Source: Amycolatopsis camponoti
Lineage (GTDB): Bacteria; Actinomycetota; Actinomycetes; Mycobacteriales; Pseudonocardiaceae
Assembly (NCBI RefSeq): GCF_902497555.1
Contig: NZ_CABVGP010000001.1
Span: 1,964,501-2,028,500 of the forward strand
Direction: 5' to 3'
Length of the DNA stretch: 64,000 bases
Positions 15,610 through 30,027 of this stretch are shown here, one piece after another; the stretch's first letter is position 1, and the number at the start of each line of letters is the position of its first letter. Below the pieces are notes generated by a model. That model saw nothing but the letters and a program-made list of their open reading frames with translations, did not search any database and had not been told where the DNA came from. Both the position numbers and the translations under genes were made by a program.

Positions 15610-17211
15610 ATGGACGAACTCGTCGCGGACGTCATCATCGTGGGGTTCGGAGCGGCCGGCGCCTGCGCCGCCCTCGAAGCGGCCGACGCGGGCGCCGACG
15701 TCATCCTCGTCGAGCGGTTCGGCGGCGGTGGCGCCAGCGCGGTCAGCGGTGGCGTGGTCTACGCGGGCGGCGGGACCGCCCAGCAGCTCGACGCGGGCGT
15801 CGACGACTCGGTCGACGCGATGTACGCCTACCTGCGGCTCGAAACCGGGGACGTCGTCGCCGAGGAGACCTTGCGGCGCTTCTGCGAAGGCAGCCGCGAG
15901 ATGATCACCTGGCTGGAGGGCAATGGCGTGCCGTTCGAAGGCAGTCTGTGCCCCTACAAGACGTCGTACCCGAGCGACGCGCACTACCTGTACTACTCCG
16001 GAAGTGAAGCCGCGGGCGGTTTCCGCGACGCGGCGAAGCCCGCCCCGCGCGGCCACCGCGTCAAAGGGCCCGGCACCTCGGGAAAGATGCTGATGACGCG
16101 CCTGCAAGAGGCCGTCCGGAAGCGCGGCATCCGGGTGCTGACCCAGACGAACGCCCGCGGCCTGGTCCGGGACGACGACGGCCGCGTCACCGGGCTCGTC
16201 GCCGATACGCTGCGGGACGCCCCCGCGCGGGTGCGGGCCCGGCACCGGCGGCTCGCGCGGTACTCCGCGAAACCCGGGATCTACGTGCCTTCGCTGCGCA
16301 AGTCGCTGCACCGCCGCGTCGAACGGCTGGAGCGCGCACACGGCCGTGAGCTGCGGATCATCGCCCGGCGTGGGGTCGTGCTGGCCGCCGGCGGGTTCAT
16401 CGCGAACCGCGAAATGGTCCGCGAGCACGCGCCCGCCTACCGCGGCGGCCTCCCGCTCGGCACGTCCGCCGACGACGGCTCGGGCATCCGGCTCGGCGTC
16501 GAAGCCGGGGCGGCGACCGGTGAGCTGGGCCGGATCTCGGCGTGGCGGTTCGTCACGCCGCCCAGCGCGTTCCTCGGCGGCATCATCGTGGACGCCGGCG
16601 GGCGGCGGGTCATCGACGAGTCCCGGTACGGCGCCGCCGTCGGCGAGAAGCTCATCGAGGACCATGAAAGCAAGGGCTGGCTGCTGGTCGACGCGCCGAT
16701 CGTGGCCGACGCGCGGCGGGACACCAAAGCGCAAAGCCAGTGGTTCCAGGGACTCCAGCTGCGCTACCTGCTGCGCCGCGGCCGCGTCACCGGCGCGACG
16801 GTCGAAGAGGCGGCGCGCAAGGCCGGGGTCGATCCCCGGGGGCTGCGTGCGAGCGTCGAGGCCTACCACGGCGCCGAGGACCCGATGGGCAAGCCCGCCG
16901 AATTCGCGCGCCGGCTGGACCACCCGCCGTTCTCGCTCATCGACATCTCGGTGCGGCCCAACCTGGGCTACCCGACGCCGATGCTCACCCTCGGCGGCCT
17001 GGTCGTCGACGAGGACACCGGTGCGGTGCGGAGCGCGGCGGGGGAGCCGATCGCCGGGCTGTACGCGGCCGGTCGCACCGCGGTGGGAATCTGTTCCAGG
17101 TCGTACGTGAGCGGGCTGTCCCTGGCCGACTGCGTGTTTTCCGGCCGTAGAGCAGGGATCAACAGTGCCCTGGCGCAGGGTGTTCTCGACAAAAACGAGA
17201 ACGTGTTCTAG
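15610..17211 (+). CDS. FAD-dependent steroid dehydrogenase, delta4(5alpha)-KSTD-like
   Basis: A 533-residue flavoprotein of the fumarate reductase/KSTD superfamily: N-terminal DVIIVGFGAAGACAA, a flavin-linked GGGGASAVSGGVVYAGG stretch, and C-terminal CSRSYVSGLSLADCVFSGR. It lacks the PYYAVKIVPGD motif of KstD but has a Y-x-S in SYVSG, reminiscent of 3-ketosteroid delta4-(5alpha)-dehydrogenase from Rhodococcus and of Rv0785. It may desaturate 5alpha-steroids so they can enter the pathway. ATG 15610 is preferred over GTG 15601/15604 because AGGGTGGTG then serves as a ribosome-binding site. The KstR site upstream places it in the regulon. Confidence 0.72.
   Translation: MDELVADVIIVGFGAAGACAALEAADAGADVILVERFGGGGASAVSGGVVYAGGGTAQQLDAGVDDSVDAMYAYLRLETGDVVAEETLRRFCEGSREMITWLEGNGVPFEGSLCPYKTSYPSDAHYLYYSGSEAAGGFRDAAKPAPRGHRVKGPGTSGKMLMTRLQEAVRKRGIRVLTQTNARGLVRDDDGRVTGLVADTLRDAPARVRARHRRLARYSAKPGIYVPSLRKSLHRRVERLERAHGRELRIIARRGVVLAAGGFIANREMVREHAPAYRGGLPLGTSADDGSGIRLGVEAGAATGELGRISAWRFVTPPSAFLGGIIVDAGGRRVIDESRYGAAVGEKLIEDHESKGWLLVDAPIVADARRDTKAQSQWFQGLQLRYLLRRGRVTGATVEEAARKAGVDPRGLRASVEAYHGAEDPMGKPAEFARRLDHPPFSLIDISVRPNLGYPTPMLTLGGLVVDEDTGAVRSAAGEPIAGLYAAGRTAVGICSRSYVSGLSLADCVFSGRRAGINSALAQGVLDKNENVF
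17197..17210. promoter_or_regulatory. KstR-type operator upstream of hsaA
   Basis: The sequence gagaacgtgttcta fits the KstR consensus except for the first base. It overlaps the last codons and stop of the preceding dehydrogenase gene and lies 36 bases before the hsaA ATG. This suggests the hsa operon has its own regulated promoter as well as read-through. Confidence 0.75.
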
Positions 17212-17245
17212 TCTTCTCGGAAGTGGAACCGAGAGAGGACTGCGC

Positions 17246-20701
<3,456 letters not shown>

Positions 20702-20753
20702 GGGGACGCACCCGCGACCGCACCACCCGCTTCGAGTAACAGCCGCCGGGTTG

Positions 20754-20781
20754 CGGGCGACTTCCCGGGAGTCGTCGCCCG
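20754..20781 (+). terminator. Hairpin after hsaB
   Basis: An 8-base stem, cgggcgac (20754-20761) with gtcgcccg (20774-20781), around a 12-base loop in the 92-base spacer after hsaB. It directly precedes the GAGGAGG ribosome-binding site of the next gene, so it may terminate the hsa transcript or sit in the next gene's leader. Confidence 0.45.
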
Positions 20782-20793
20782 AGGAGGACCACC

Positions 20794-21942
20794 GTGCAGC
20801 TGTGCGGGTTCCCGGCCGCCGAGGTCGAGTTCGACCGGGCGGGTGAGCTCGTCGGCGACCGGGGGGCCGCCGTGCGGGCGCTCGCCGCCGATCCCGGCGT
20901 CACCGATCTCGTCGTCCTCACCCACGGCTGGAACGACGCCCCCCTGGTCGCGCGGCTGCTCTACTCGGCGCTGGCCGGGTCGATGCGCGCGGTGTCCGGT
21001 GGCGCGCCCGGGCGCCGGATCGCCTTCGCCTGCGTGCTGTGGCCGTCGCGCAAGCTCGCCGGACCGGAACCGGACGCCGGCCTGCCCGAGCGTCTCGACC
21101 TGCTGCGGGACCTCGTGCCCGGCCAACGGCTCACCATCGACGCCGCGGCCGACCTCGTGCCGGCGCTGACCGTCCGGGCGACCGCGCGCACCGCGTTCGC
21201 CGCCGCGCTGCTCTCGGTGGCCGCCCGTGGCGCCGACGACCGCGAAGACGCTTCGACGCAACTGTTCACCCTCCCCGGCGGCACCGTCATGGACCGCCTC
21301 GGGGCGACCGGGTTCGCCGACGCGGCGGCCGGCCTCCTCGACTTCCTCGCCTACTACGAGATGAAGGCCCGCGCGGGCGACATCGGCGTCCGCGGCCTCG
21401 CGCCGCTGCTGGCCACGCTCGACGGCCCGAAGATCCACCTCGTCGGCCACAGCTTCGGCGGACGGCTGGTGACCGCGGCCGCGGACGCCCGTCCGGCCGG
21501 GTCGCTGGCGACGCTGACCCTGCTGCAGGCGGCGTTCTCGCACCACGCCTTCGCCGCCGGCTGGGACGACGGCGAGGCCGGCCCGCAGCCCGGCGTGTTC
21601 CGCCGGGTCCTGGACGAGAGGGTCGTGACCGGCCCGATCCTCGTCACGCACACCGCCAACGACCTCGCGGTCGGCGTCGCCTACGCCCTCGCGTCCCGGA
21701 TCGCGGGCCGGCCGGCTTCCGCGGCCGGCGACGCGTCGAGCCCCTACGGCGGCCTCGGCCGCAACGGCGCGCGGCGGACCGCCGAGGCCGTCACCGCGGA
21801 GCTGCTGCCGGTCGGCGGGAGCTACCGCTGGCGGCCGGGCGTCCCGCACAACCTGCTCGCCGACCGGTTCGTGCGCGGCCACACCGACGTCTGCGGACCG
21901 CAGATCGCTCACGCGCTGTGGTCGGCGATCGCGTCGAGTTAG
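20794..21942 (+). CDS. Putative serine alpha/beta hydrolase, function unknown
   Basis: A 382-residue protein with an alpha/beta-hydrolase core: VVLTHGWNDAP early (residues 40-50, the strand and oxyanion region of lipase-like proteins), the nucleophile elbow GHSFGGRLV near residue 217, and a late NLLADRFVRGHTDV that could supply His or Asp. Between these is a long alanine/arginine-rich helical segment. No signal peptide is seen. GTG 20794 follows a strong GAGGAGG. It resembles uncharacterised actinobacterial hydrolases; the substrate cannot be inferred. It is co-directional with hsaB but separated by a hairpin. Confidence 0.7.
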   Translation: MQLCGFPAAEVEFDRAGELVGDRGAAVRALAADPGVTDLVVLTHGWNDAPLVARLLYSALAGSMRAVSGGAPGRRIAFACVLWPSRKLAGPEPDAGLPERLDLLRDLVPGQRLTIDAAADLVPALTVRATARTAFAAALLSVAARGADDREDASTQLFTLPGGTVMDRLGATGFADAAAGLLDFLAYYEMKARAGDIGVRGLAPLLATLDGPKIHLVGHSFGGRLVTAAADARPAGSLATLTLLQAAFSHHAFAAGWDDGEAGPQPGVFRRVLDERVVTGPILVTHTANDLAVGVAYALASRIAGRPASAAGDASSPYGGLGRNGARRTAEAVTAELLPVGGSYRWRPGVPHNLLADRFVRGHTDVCGPQIAHALWSAIASS

Positions 21943-22060
21943 CGTCCGGGTGGTTGTGCGCGGTTCACAGGTGGGCCGCATCCCATTCACGAGAAAAAGT
22001 CGAGCCCCCGCGCGCACACTGTTATCGAGATGACGTCTTTCCGGGAGGAGTGAGTCGCGC

Positions 22061-22660
22061 ATGCGTGGGCCCAGCGGACGGATCACCCGGTTCCGGCGTC
22101 GGCTGCACCCCGGCCGCAACCCGCTGACCAGGTTCGGCGATCGCGTCGAGGCCGCCCTGCTGGCCCTGGTCTTCGCGGGCGCGCTCCTGGCGCTGCCGTT
22201 CGCGGCGGCGTTCGGGTCCGACACCTACGCGTCGCAGACCGCCCGCGCCGCCCAGGAACGCACCACCCGCCACCCGGCGACGGCGGTGTCCCTGGCCGCG
22301 GCCCCCAACCAGAGCTACAGCAGCGACGGCGCGGGTGCCCCGGCCGACCAGACGACGGTCCAGGCCGCCTGGTTCGACGCGCGCGGCGTCCGGCACACGG
22401 GCGACGTCCTCGCCGACGCGGGCAGCCCGGTGGGCACGCACGTGCCGGTGTGGCTGGACCAGCGCGGCGAGCTGACGAACGAGCCGCTCTCGCCGTCCAC
22501 CTCCGCGGCCGACGGCGTCTTCGCGGCGATCCTCCTGTGGGTCGCGATCACCGGGTCCCTGGCGGGCTTGTACGGCATCGGCCGGTTCGCGGTGAGCCGC
22601 CTGCACTCGGCGGCGTGGGACCGCGCCTGGGCCGAAGCGCGGCACGACAGCCGGTTCTGA
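22061..22660 (+). CDS. Rv1733c-like membrane protein
   Basis: A 199-residue protein with a basic N-terminus (RITRFRRRLHPGRNP), a first membrane helix around residues 31-52, an extracytoplasmic domain of about 90 residues containing VQAAWFDARGVRHTG and VPVWLDQRGELT, a second helix at about 146-170, and a cytoplasmic tail. This is the layout of the mycobacterial Rv1733c family of conserved membrane proteins of unknown function. GGGAGGAG lies upstream of ATG 22061. Its 3' end abuts the convergent small gene at 22661. Confidence 0.75.
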   Translation: MRGPSGRITRFRRRLHPGRNPLTRFGDRVEAALLALVFAGALLALPFAAAFGSDTYASQTARAAQERTTRHPATAVSLAAAPNQSYSSDGAGAPADQTTVQAAWFDARGVRHTGDVLADAGSPVGTHVPVWLDQRGELTNEPLSPSTSAADGVFAAILLWVAITGSLAGLYGIGRFAVSRLHSAAWDRAWAEARHDSRF

Positions 22661-22915
22661 TCACTTCCAGCGGAAGTGCACGAACACCCGGCCGAAGTTG
22701 TCCTTGTCCTTCTCGATCCGGTGGTAGAGCGCCTTGACGTCCTTGCGTTCGAGGAACCGCAGGACGTGCTTCTTCAGCTGGCCCGACCCCTTGCCGGGGA
22801 TGATCTCGACGAGCGGCGCCTTCTTGGCGACGGCCTCGTCGATGATCGCCTTGAGCGCCCGGTCGATCTCCCCGCCGCGGTTGTAGATGTCGTGGAGGTC
22901 CAGCTTCAGCTTCAC
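22661..22915 (-). CDS. Small Smr-domain protein
   Basis: An 84-residue protein made almost entirely of one Smr (MutS2-like) domain: the LDLHDI motif at the N-terminus and VEIIPGKGSGQLKKHV in the middle, the usual HGxG-type loop appearing as GKGSG. Smr domains bind or nick branched DNA or act on RNA; whether this one is catalytic is unclear. GTG 22915 has GGGAG 6 bases upstream. It stands alone, convergent with the Rv1733c-like gene. Confidence 0.85.
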   Translation of the reverse strand: MKLKLDLHDIYNRGGEIDRALKAIIDEAVAKKAPLVEIIPGKGSGQLKKHVLRFLERKDVKALYHRIEKDKDNFGRVFVHFRWK

Positions 22916-22944
22916 ACGCGCTCCCGCCGCCGACGTGCTTGCGA

Positions 22945-23059
22945 AGCCGACACGCGTGATCGAAGGGTCGGCACGCGTGATTGCGGGGTCGACACGGCGG
23001 ATCGAAGTCGTGTCGTTGCTCTGATCACGCGTGTCGGCTCGCTGATCACGGGTGTCGGC
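22945..23059. repeat. Inverted copies of the CACGCGTGAT intergenic repeat
   Basis: The 17-mer agccgacacgcgtgatc (22945-22961) is exactly complementary to 23023-23039, and a one-mismatch copy follows at 23043-23059. A further half-copy containing cggcacgcgtgatt lies at about 22970-22982. The cluster fills the spacer between two minus-strand genes and could fold as a large hairpin. It shares its core with repeats near 30.0, 31.36 and 42.65-42.98 kb. Confidence 0.8.
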
Positions 23060-23066
23060 TCTTCCG

Positions 23067-24128
23067 TCACAGCGCTTGCCACCACCCGTCGACGGCCGGC
23101 GGCTTGTCGACGTCGACGCGCTCGCCCGGGCGGGGGATCGCCAGCGCCAGGTCCGCCGCCTTCGCTTCGCGCCACACCCGGTCCGCCGGCTCGCCCCACG
23201 GGTGCATCGCCAGCTGGAACGTCGCCCAGTGCACCGGGATCAGCAGCTTCGCCCGCACGTCGATGCCCGCCGCGACGCCTTCCTCCGGTGTCATGTGGAT
23301 GTCGGACCACTGGGGGGCGTACGCGCCGATCTGGATCAGGGCCGCGTCGAACGGGCCGTGCTCCTCGCCGATCGCGGCGAAACCGTCGAAGTACCCCGTG
23401 TCGCCGCTGTAGAACACCCGGTGCGCGGGCCCCAGCAGCGCCCACGACGTCCACAGGGTGCTGTCGTTGGTGATGCCACGGCCGGAGAAGTGCTGGGCCG
23501 GCGTCGCCACGAACCGGACGCCCGCCACCGTCGCTTCCTCGTGCCAGTCCAGCTCGATGATCCGTGACGCCGGGACGTGCCAGCGTTCGAGGTGCGCGCC
23601 CACCCCGAGCGGCACCAGGAAGGGGGCCGAGGTCGACGCCACCAGGGAGCGGACCGTCGCCAGGTCCAGGTGGTCGTAGTGGTCGTGCGAGATCACGACG
23701 GCGTCGACCCGGCCGACCCCGGACAGCGCCACCGGCGGCTCGTGCAGCCGCCGCGGGCCCGCGAACGCCGCCGGCGACACCCGGTCGCTCCACACCGGAT
23801 CCAGGAGCACGCGGGCGCCGTCCAGCTCGATCAGCGCCGACGCGTGGCCGTACCACGTCACGTGCAGGCCCTCGGCCGACTCGACCGGCGAAGCGGCGAC
23901 CAGCGGAACCGCGCCGGCGGGCTTGCGCAGTTCGCGGTGCTCGCCGAAGAACATCTCGCGGAAGATGGTCCGCATCGACGCCGCGGTCATCGGGAGCCGG
24001 GGCGCGGCGTTGCGGAACACCTTGCCGTCGAACTGCGGTGACGTGCGGACGCGTTCGGCCCGCGCGCCGGTGGCTTTCGCGCCGAACGCCGCCGGGAGGT
24101 CGCGCAGGGCGGCGATCGTCTCTCTCAT
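23067..24128 (-). CDS. MBL-fold metal-dependent hydrolase
   Basis: A 353-residue metallo-beta-lactamase-fold protein of the UlaG/NAPE-PLD-like group. The metal motif is SHDHYDHLD, preceded by VTWYGHASALIELDG, and followed by ATPAQHFSGRG, FYSGDTGYFDGF and a late IPVHWATF. All the expected His/Asp ligands are visible. The likely chemistry is phosphodiester or lactone hydrolysis; the substrate is unknown. ATG 24128 is preferred because a longer version starting at 24173 would overlap the end of the desaturase gene. It follows the desaturase by 10 bases, so the pair is probably co-transcribed. Confidence 0.85.
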   Translation of the reverse strand: MRETIAALRDLPAAFGAKATGARAERVRTSPQFDGKVFRNAAPRLPMTAASMRTIFREMFFGEHRELRKPAGAVPLVAASPVESAEGLHVTWYGHASALIELDGARVLLDPVWSDRVSPAAFAGPRRLHEPPVALSGVGRVDAVVISHDHYDHLDLATVRSLVASTSAPFLVPLGVGAHLERWHVPASRIIELDWHEEATVAGVRFVATPAQHFSGRGITNDSTLWTSWALLGPAHRVFYSGDTGYFDGFAAIGEEHGPFDAALIQIGAYAPQWSDIHMTPEEGVAAGIDVRAKLLIPVHWATFQLAMHPWGEPADRVWREAKAADLALAIPRPGERVDVDKPPAVDGWWQAL

Positions 24129-24138
24129 GTCTCCGAGT

Positions 24139-25158
24139 CTACGAAGGGTTCCTGAGAGGTGCCCCAGCTTCATGCAGGTGGGTGAGGGCCTGCCGGTAGG
24201 ACTCGACGAGGCTCGTCTGCAGGTAGGGGATGTCCAGCTCGGCGCAGTAACCCTGGACGATCGGCTGCGCCAGCCGCAGGTGCCGCGACGGCATGCTCGG
24301 GAACAGGTGGTGCTCGATCTGGTAGTTGAGGCCGCCGAGGGCGACGTCGGTGACGAGGCCGCCGCGGACGTTGCGCGAGGTCAGCACCTGCTTGCGGAGG
24401 AAATCGAGCTGGGGCTGCCCGGTCAGCGTCGGCATGCCCTTGTGGTTGGGCGCGAAGATCGATCCCATGTAGACACCCCAGAGCGCCTGGTGGATGACGA
24501 AGAACAGCAGCGCCATGCCGGGGGAGAGCACGAGCAGCAGCGCGCCGAGGTAGACGACGACGTGCGTGGCGAGCAGCGCGGCTTCCACCCAGCGGCGGCG
24601 CAGGCCCGGCTTGACCACCGCGCGGATCCCCGAAACGTGCAGGTTGAGGCCTTCGAGCGTCAGCATCGGGAAGAACAGGAAGGCCTGGTACTTGCCGATG
24701 AACCGCGCGACCCCGCCCGCGTTCCGGGCCTGGTCCTTCGACCACACGAAGATGTCCGGGTCGACGTCGGGGTCGAGCTCCTCGTGGTTCGGGTTGGCGT
24801 GGTGGCGGGTGTGCTTGTCCATCCACCAGCCGTAGCTCATCCCGATGCCGAGGTTGCCGACGAGCATCCCGGCGATCTCGGTGGGCCGCCGGCGGCGGAA
24901 GACCTGCTTGTGCGCGAGGTCGTGGGACAGCAGGGCGATCTGGGCGAACATGACGGCCTGGAACGCCGCGACGGCCAGCTGCCACCACGAGTTCCCGAGG
25001 AACGCGAAGGCGACCCACCCGGCGGCGAACAGCCCGCCCACGATGGCGAACCGGGCGGTGTAGTAGCCGGGGCGGCGCGCCATCAGGCCGGCGGCGGAGA
25101 TGCGTTGGCTCAGCCGGGCGAAGTCGCTGCCGGTGTGCACGAGGTTCTCTGTGGTCAC
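24139..25158 (-). CDS. Membrane fatty acyl desaturase (DesA3-like)
   Basis: A 339-residue integral membrane desaturase with the three histidine boxes HDLAHK, HTRHH and QIEHH and two hydrophobic hairpins (about residues 35-80 and 185-225 of the protein). It would introduce a double bond into acyl-CoA or phospholipid acyl chains using di-iron and an external reductase. GTG 25158 was chosen over an in-frame start at 25215 because AGGAAG lies upstream of it and the protein then begins VTTENLVHTG. Translation continues to a stop 10 bases before the MBL gene. Confidence 0.88.
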   Translation of the reverse strand: MTTENLVHTGSDFARLSQRISAAGLMARRPGYYTARFAIVGGLFAAGWVAFAFLGNSWWQLAVAAFQAVMFAQIALLSHDLAHKQVFRRRRPTEIAGMLVGNLGIGMSYGWWMDKHTRHHANPNHEELDPDVDPDIFVWSKDQARNAGGVARFIGKYQAFLFFPMLTLEGLNLHVSGIRAVVKPGLRRRWVEAALLATHVVVYLGALLLVLSPGMALLFFVIHQALWGVYMGSIFAPNHKGMPTLTGQPQLDFLRKQVLTSRNVRGGLVTDVALGGLNYQIEHHLFPSMPSRHLRLAQPIVQGYCAELDIPYLQTSLVESYRQALTHLHEAGAPLRNPS

Positions 25159-25261
25159 CGGCAGCAGTCTTCCTGGTAGGGGTTCGTCGCGGAACCCGGA
25201 GCGCCCCCGGCACATTCCGGGGGCCTGCCCTACCGCCGAATCTGGTATAGGGGCTCCTTGA

Positions 25262-27633
<2,372 letters not shown>

Positions 27634-27637
<4 letters not shown>

Positions 27638-27882
27638 CGGGTCTCCAGCACTCGGTCGAAGGTGAGCGTGCGGGCCGCCAGGGCGGCCCGCCGGTAGGCG
27701 TGCGGGGACTGCCCGTAGGCGTCCCGGAAGCGGCGGAGGAACTGCGCGGCCGTCATGCCGGCGCCGCGGGCGAGCGCCTCGACGTCGAGGGCCGGTTCGC
27801 GGTCGATGCGGTCGCGGGCCCGGCGCAGCAGCGCCAGCTCGCGGAAGTGCTCGTGCGCGGCGGCCTTCAGGCTGAGGCACAT
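27634..27882 (-). CDS. Truncated AraC-type HTH protein
   Basis: An 82-residue ORF matching only the first half of an AraC/XylS DNA-binding domain ([20 protein letters not shown], then [11 protein letters not shown]). It ends ETR just where the second helix-turn-helix would begin. Its first part parallels the full-length AraC protein at 29532 (both share LALLRR-RDRIDRE). ATG 27882 has AAGGGA upstream, it overlaps the pump gene by 16 bases and its stop overlaps uvrA2, so it is translated in the operon. It may be a degraded duplicate or a functional half-regulator. Confidence 0.7.
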
Positions 27883-29114
27883 GTCGGTTCCCTTTCCTGG
27901 GTGCGGCCCAGCACCGCCCGGGCCGCGATCGGGAGCAGCAGGAGCGTCAGCACCCCGGAGAGCACAAGCCCGCCGGTGGTACCGGTCAGCTCGATCAGCG
28001 GACCGCCGAGGGCCAGGCCCAGCGGGGCGGCCACCGTGGCCCCGGTCGTCCACAGCGTCACGACCTGCTGCTGCTCCCCGGGCGCGAGCCCGGACTGCAG
28101 GAAGCTGTACGCGACGGGCGTGAACGGCGCGTACACCAGGCCGCCCAACGCGAAGACGACCAGCGCGGCCGGGAGGTCGCCGACGACCGCGAGCGCGATC
28201 GGGCACAGCGCCCACAGCCCGATGATCGCGACCAGCAGCGGCCGCTGGGGGAGGTTGCGCAGCCGGCCGACGAGCGCCGCGCCGACGAACGCGCCGGCAC
28301 CCAGCGCGCCCCACAGCAGCCCCAGCCCGGACGCGCCGGCGTGCAGCGTCCCGCTCACGTACAGCGGGAGCGCCACTTCGATGGGCATGTAGAGGAAGTT
28401 GAAGAAGAACTCGACCACGAGGAGCCGCGCGGCCACCGGGCGGCGGCGCAGGATCCGCCAGCCCGAGGTCTTCGGCTCGCGCAGCGCGTCCCGGCTCCCG
28501 GTGTCCCGCGGTACGGACAGCAGCGTGGCCGCGAGCAGGATCAGGGCGCCGCCGGCGTCGAAGAAGAGCGCGTAACCGGCGCCCGCGGTCGCGACGACCA
28601 GCCCGCCCAGCACCGGCCCGGCGATGTAGAGCGCGAACGTCGTGTTCAGCCCGAGCAGGCCGTTGACCGAAAACCGGCCGGCCTCGCCCGCGGCCGACGT
28701 CGCCAGGAGCCGGCGGCTGCTCGACCCGGCGAGCCGGAAGGTCGCGCCGAAGAGCAGGCCGGTGAACAGCACCGGCAGGGTGAGCGTGCCGGTGACGGAC
28801 AGGACGCCGAGGGTCGCGAACGTCAGCGACCGCAGCACGCAGTCGGCGACCAGGAGGGTGCGCGGCGGGACCCGCACCCGGCCCAGGCCGATGGCCAGCG
28901 CGAGGACGGTCGACAGGGCGAACGGCGCGGCCTCCACCAGCCCGATCGCGATCGCCTTCGGCACGCCGCCGTGCAGGGACAGCGTCTGCACGGGCATGGC
29001 GACGATGATCATGCCGGTGCCGACGTTGGCCAGCAGGTCGCCGAGCAGCAGGCCGGCCACCCGGCTGTCCCGCAGGACCTCGCGATAGCTCCGGGCGACC
29101 GCGACCTCGGTCAG
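27867..29114 (-). CDS. MFS efflux transporter, probable CTG start
   Basis: A 12-helix major facilitator with a typical actinobacterial drug-pump profile; hydrophobic helices run through the protein, with a cytoplasmic loop near PRDTGSRDALREPKTSG. The first ATG/GTG in frame is GTG 29060, which would trim the conserved-looking N-terminus SYREVLRDSRVAGLL. A CTG at 29114 overlaps the stop of the upstream VOC gene (CTGA) and has AGGAG 6 bases upstream, so it is preferred. It gives 415 residues, against 397 from GTG. Context suggests a resistance operon. Confidence 0.78.
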   Translation of the reverse strand: MTEVAVARSYREVLRDSRVAGLLLGDLLANVGTGMIIVAMPVQTLSLHGGVPKAIAIGLVEAAPFALSTVLALAIGLGRVRVPPRTLLVADCVLRSLTFATLGVLSVTGTLTLPVLFTGLLFGATFRLAGSSSRRLLATSAAGEAGRFSVNGLLGLNTTFALYIAGPVLGGLVVATAGAGYALFFDAGGALILLAATLLSVPRDTGSRDALREPKTSGWRILRRRPVAARLLVVEFFFNFLYMPIEVALPLYVSGTLHAGASGLGLLWGALGAGAFVGAALVGRLRNLPQRPLLVAIIGLWALCPIALAVVGDLPAALVVFALGGLVYAPFTPVAYSFLQSGLAPGEQQQVVTLWTTGATVAAPLGLALGGPLIELTGTTGGLVLSGVLTLLLLPIAARAVLGRTQEREPTCASA

Positions 29115-29521
29115 CGCAGCTCCTGGATGCGCAGGAGGTTGCCGGCGGGGTCGCGGAAGGAGCAGTCGCGGACGCCGTAGGGCTGGTCGACCGGCTCCTG
29201 GACGACCTCGGCGTTGCCCGCTTCGAGCTTCGCGAACAGCGCGTCGAGGTCCTTGGTGGCGAGGTTGATGCCGGCGTAGGTGCCCTTGGCCATCATCTCG
29301 TTGATGGTGCGGCGCTCGTCGTCGGTGAGGCCGGGGGTCGCGGTCGCCGGCGCCAGCACGATCGCGGTGTCGGGCTGGTTCGGCGGCCCCACGGTGATCC
29401 AGGCCATCTCGCCGTACTTGACGTTCATCCGGACCTCGAAGCCGAGCAGGTCGCGGTAGAAGGCGAGCGACGCTTCCGGGTCGGTGTGGGGGAGGAAGCT
29501 CGAGTGAATGGTGACGTCCAT
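29111..29521 (-). CDS. VOC-family (glyoxalase/bleomycin-resistance-like) protein
   Basis: A 136-residue vicinal-oxygen-chelate protein: FLPHTDPEASLAFYRDLLGF at the N-terminus, GINLATKDLDALFAKL in the middle and DCSFRDPAGNLLRIQE at the end. It could bind a drug or act as a small lyase or dioxygenase. It sits 10 bases downstream of an AraC gene and overlaps the pump gene, so it is the second gene of the AraC-VOC-MFS-AraC'-UvrA2 operon. Confidence 0.85.
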   Translation of the reverse strand: MDVTIHSSFLPHTDPEASLAFYRDLLGFEVRMNVKYGEMAWITVGPPNQPDTAIVLAPATATPGLTDDERRTINEMMAKGTYAGINLATKDLDALFAKLEAGNAEVVQEPVDQPYGVRDCSFRDPAGNLLRIQELR

Positions 29522-29531
29522 GACGGTGACC

Positions 29532-29975
29532 CTAGGTGGCGGCCGAGGGCCGCGCTTCTCGATTCCTGATCGGTCTGGTGACCTGTTTGGCCACGCACGC
29601 CGGCATCCCCAGGGTGGCTTCGGCCTGCTCCTCGCGGTAAACGCTCGGCGGCACGCCCACCAGCTCGGCGAACCGGGTGCTGAAGGTGCCCAGCGACGAG
29701 AAGCCGACGGTGAAGCAGACCTCGGTGACGCTCAGCTCGCCCTTGCGCAGCAGGGCCATCGCCCGCTCGATCCGCCGCGTCATCAGGTACGAGTACGGTG
29801 ACTCTCCGTACGCTTTCCGGAACTGCCGGCTGAGGTGCCCGCCGGACATGTTCACGCCCCGCGCGAGCGCTTCGACGTCGAGCGGCTGGGCGTACTCCCG
29901 GTCGATCCGGTCCCGGACCCGGCGCAGCAGCGCGAGGTCGCGCAGGTACTGGGCCGAGGCGGCGGTGCTGGTCAC
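29532..29975 (-). CDS. AraC-family regulator without ligand domain
   Basis: A 147-residue protein consisting of a complete AraC DNA-binding domain: first HTH in [20 protein letters not shown], second in VTEVCFTVGFSSLGTFSTRF, family signature ending VGVPPSVYRE. A short basic tail follows. There is no sugar- or ligand-binding domain, as in SoxS/MarA-like proteins. GTG 29975 was chosen over a frame start at 29993. It is the first gene of the operon and probably its activator. Confidence 0.82.
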   Translation of the reverse strand: MTSTAASAQYLRDLALLRRVRDRIDREYAQPLDVEALARGVNMSGGHLSRQFRKAYGESPYSYLMTRRIERAMALLRKGELSVTEVCFTVGFSSLGTFSTRFAELVGVPPSVYREEQAEATLGMPACVAKQVTRPIRNREARPSAAT

Positions 29976-30027
29976 GCTTGAATCGTGCCACACCGGACAG
30001 CTCCGGCGGAGAGCTTCGTGTCGTCCC

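Noticed and set aside
20754..20781. Riboswitch upstream of the hydrolase at 20794
   Set aside because: Only one short hairpin is visible, without a conserved aptamer-like core. A terminator or leader hairpin is simpler.
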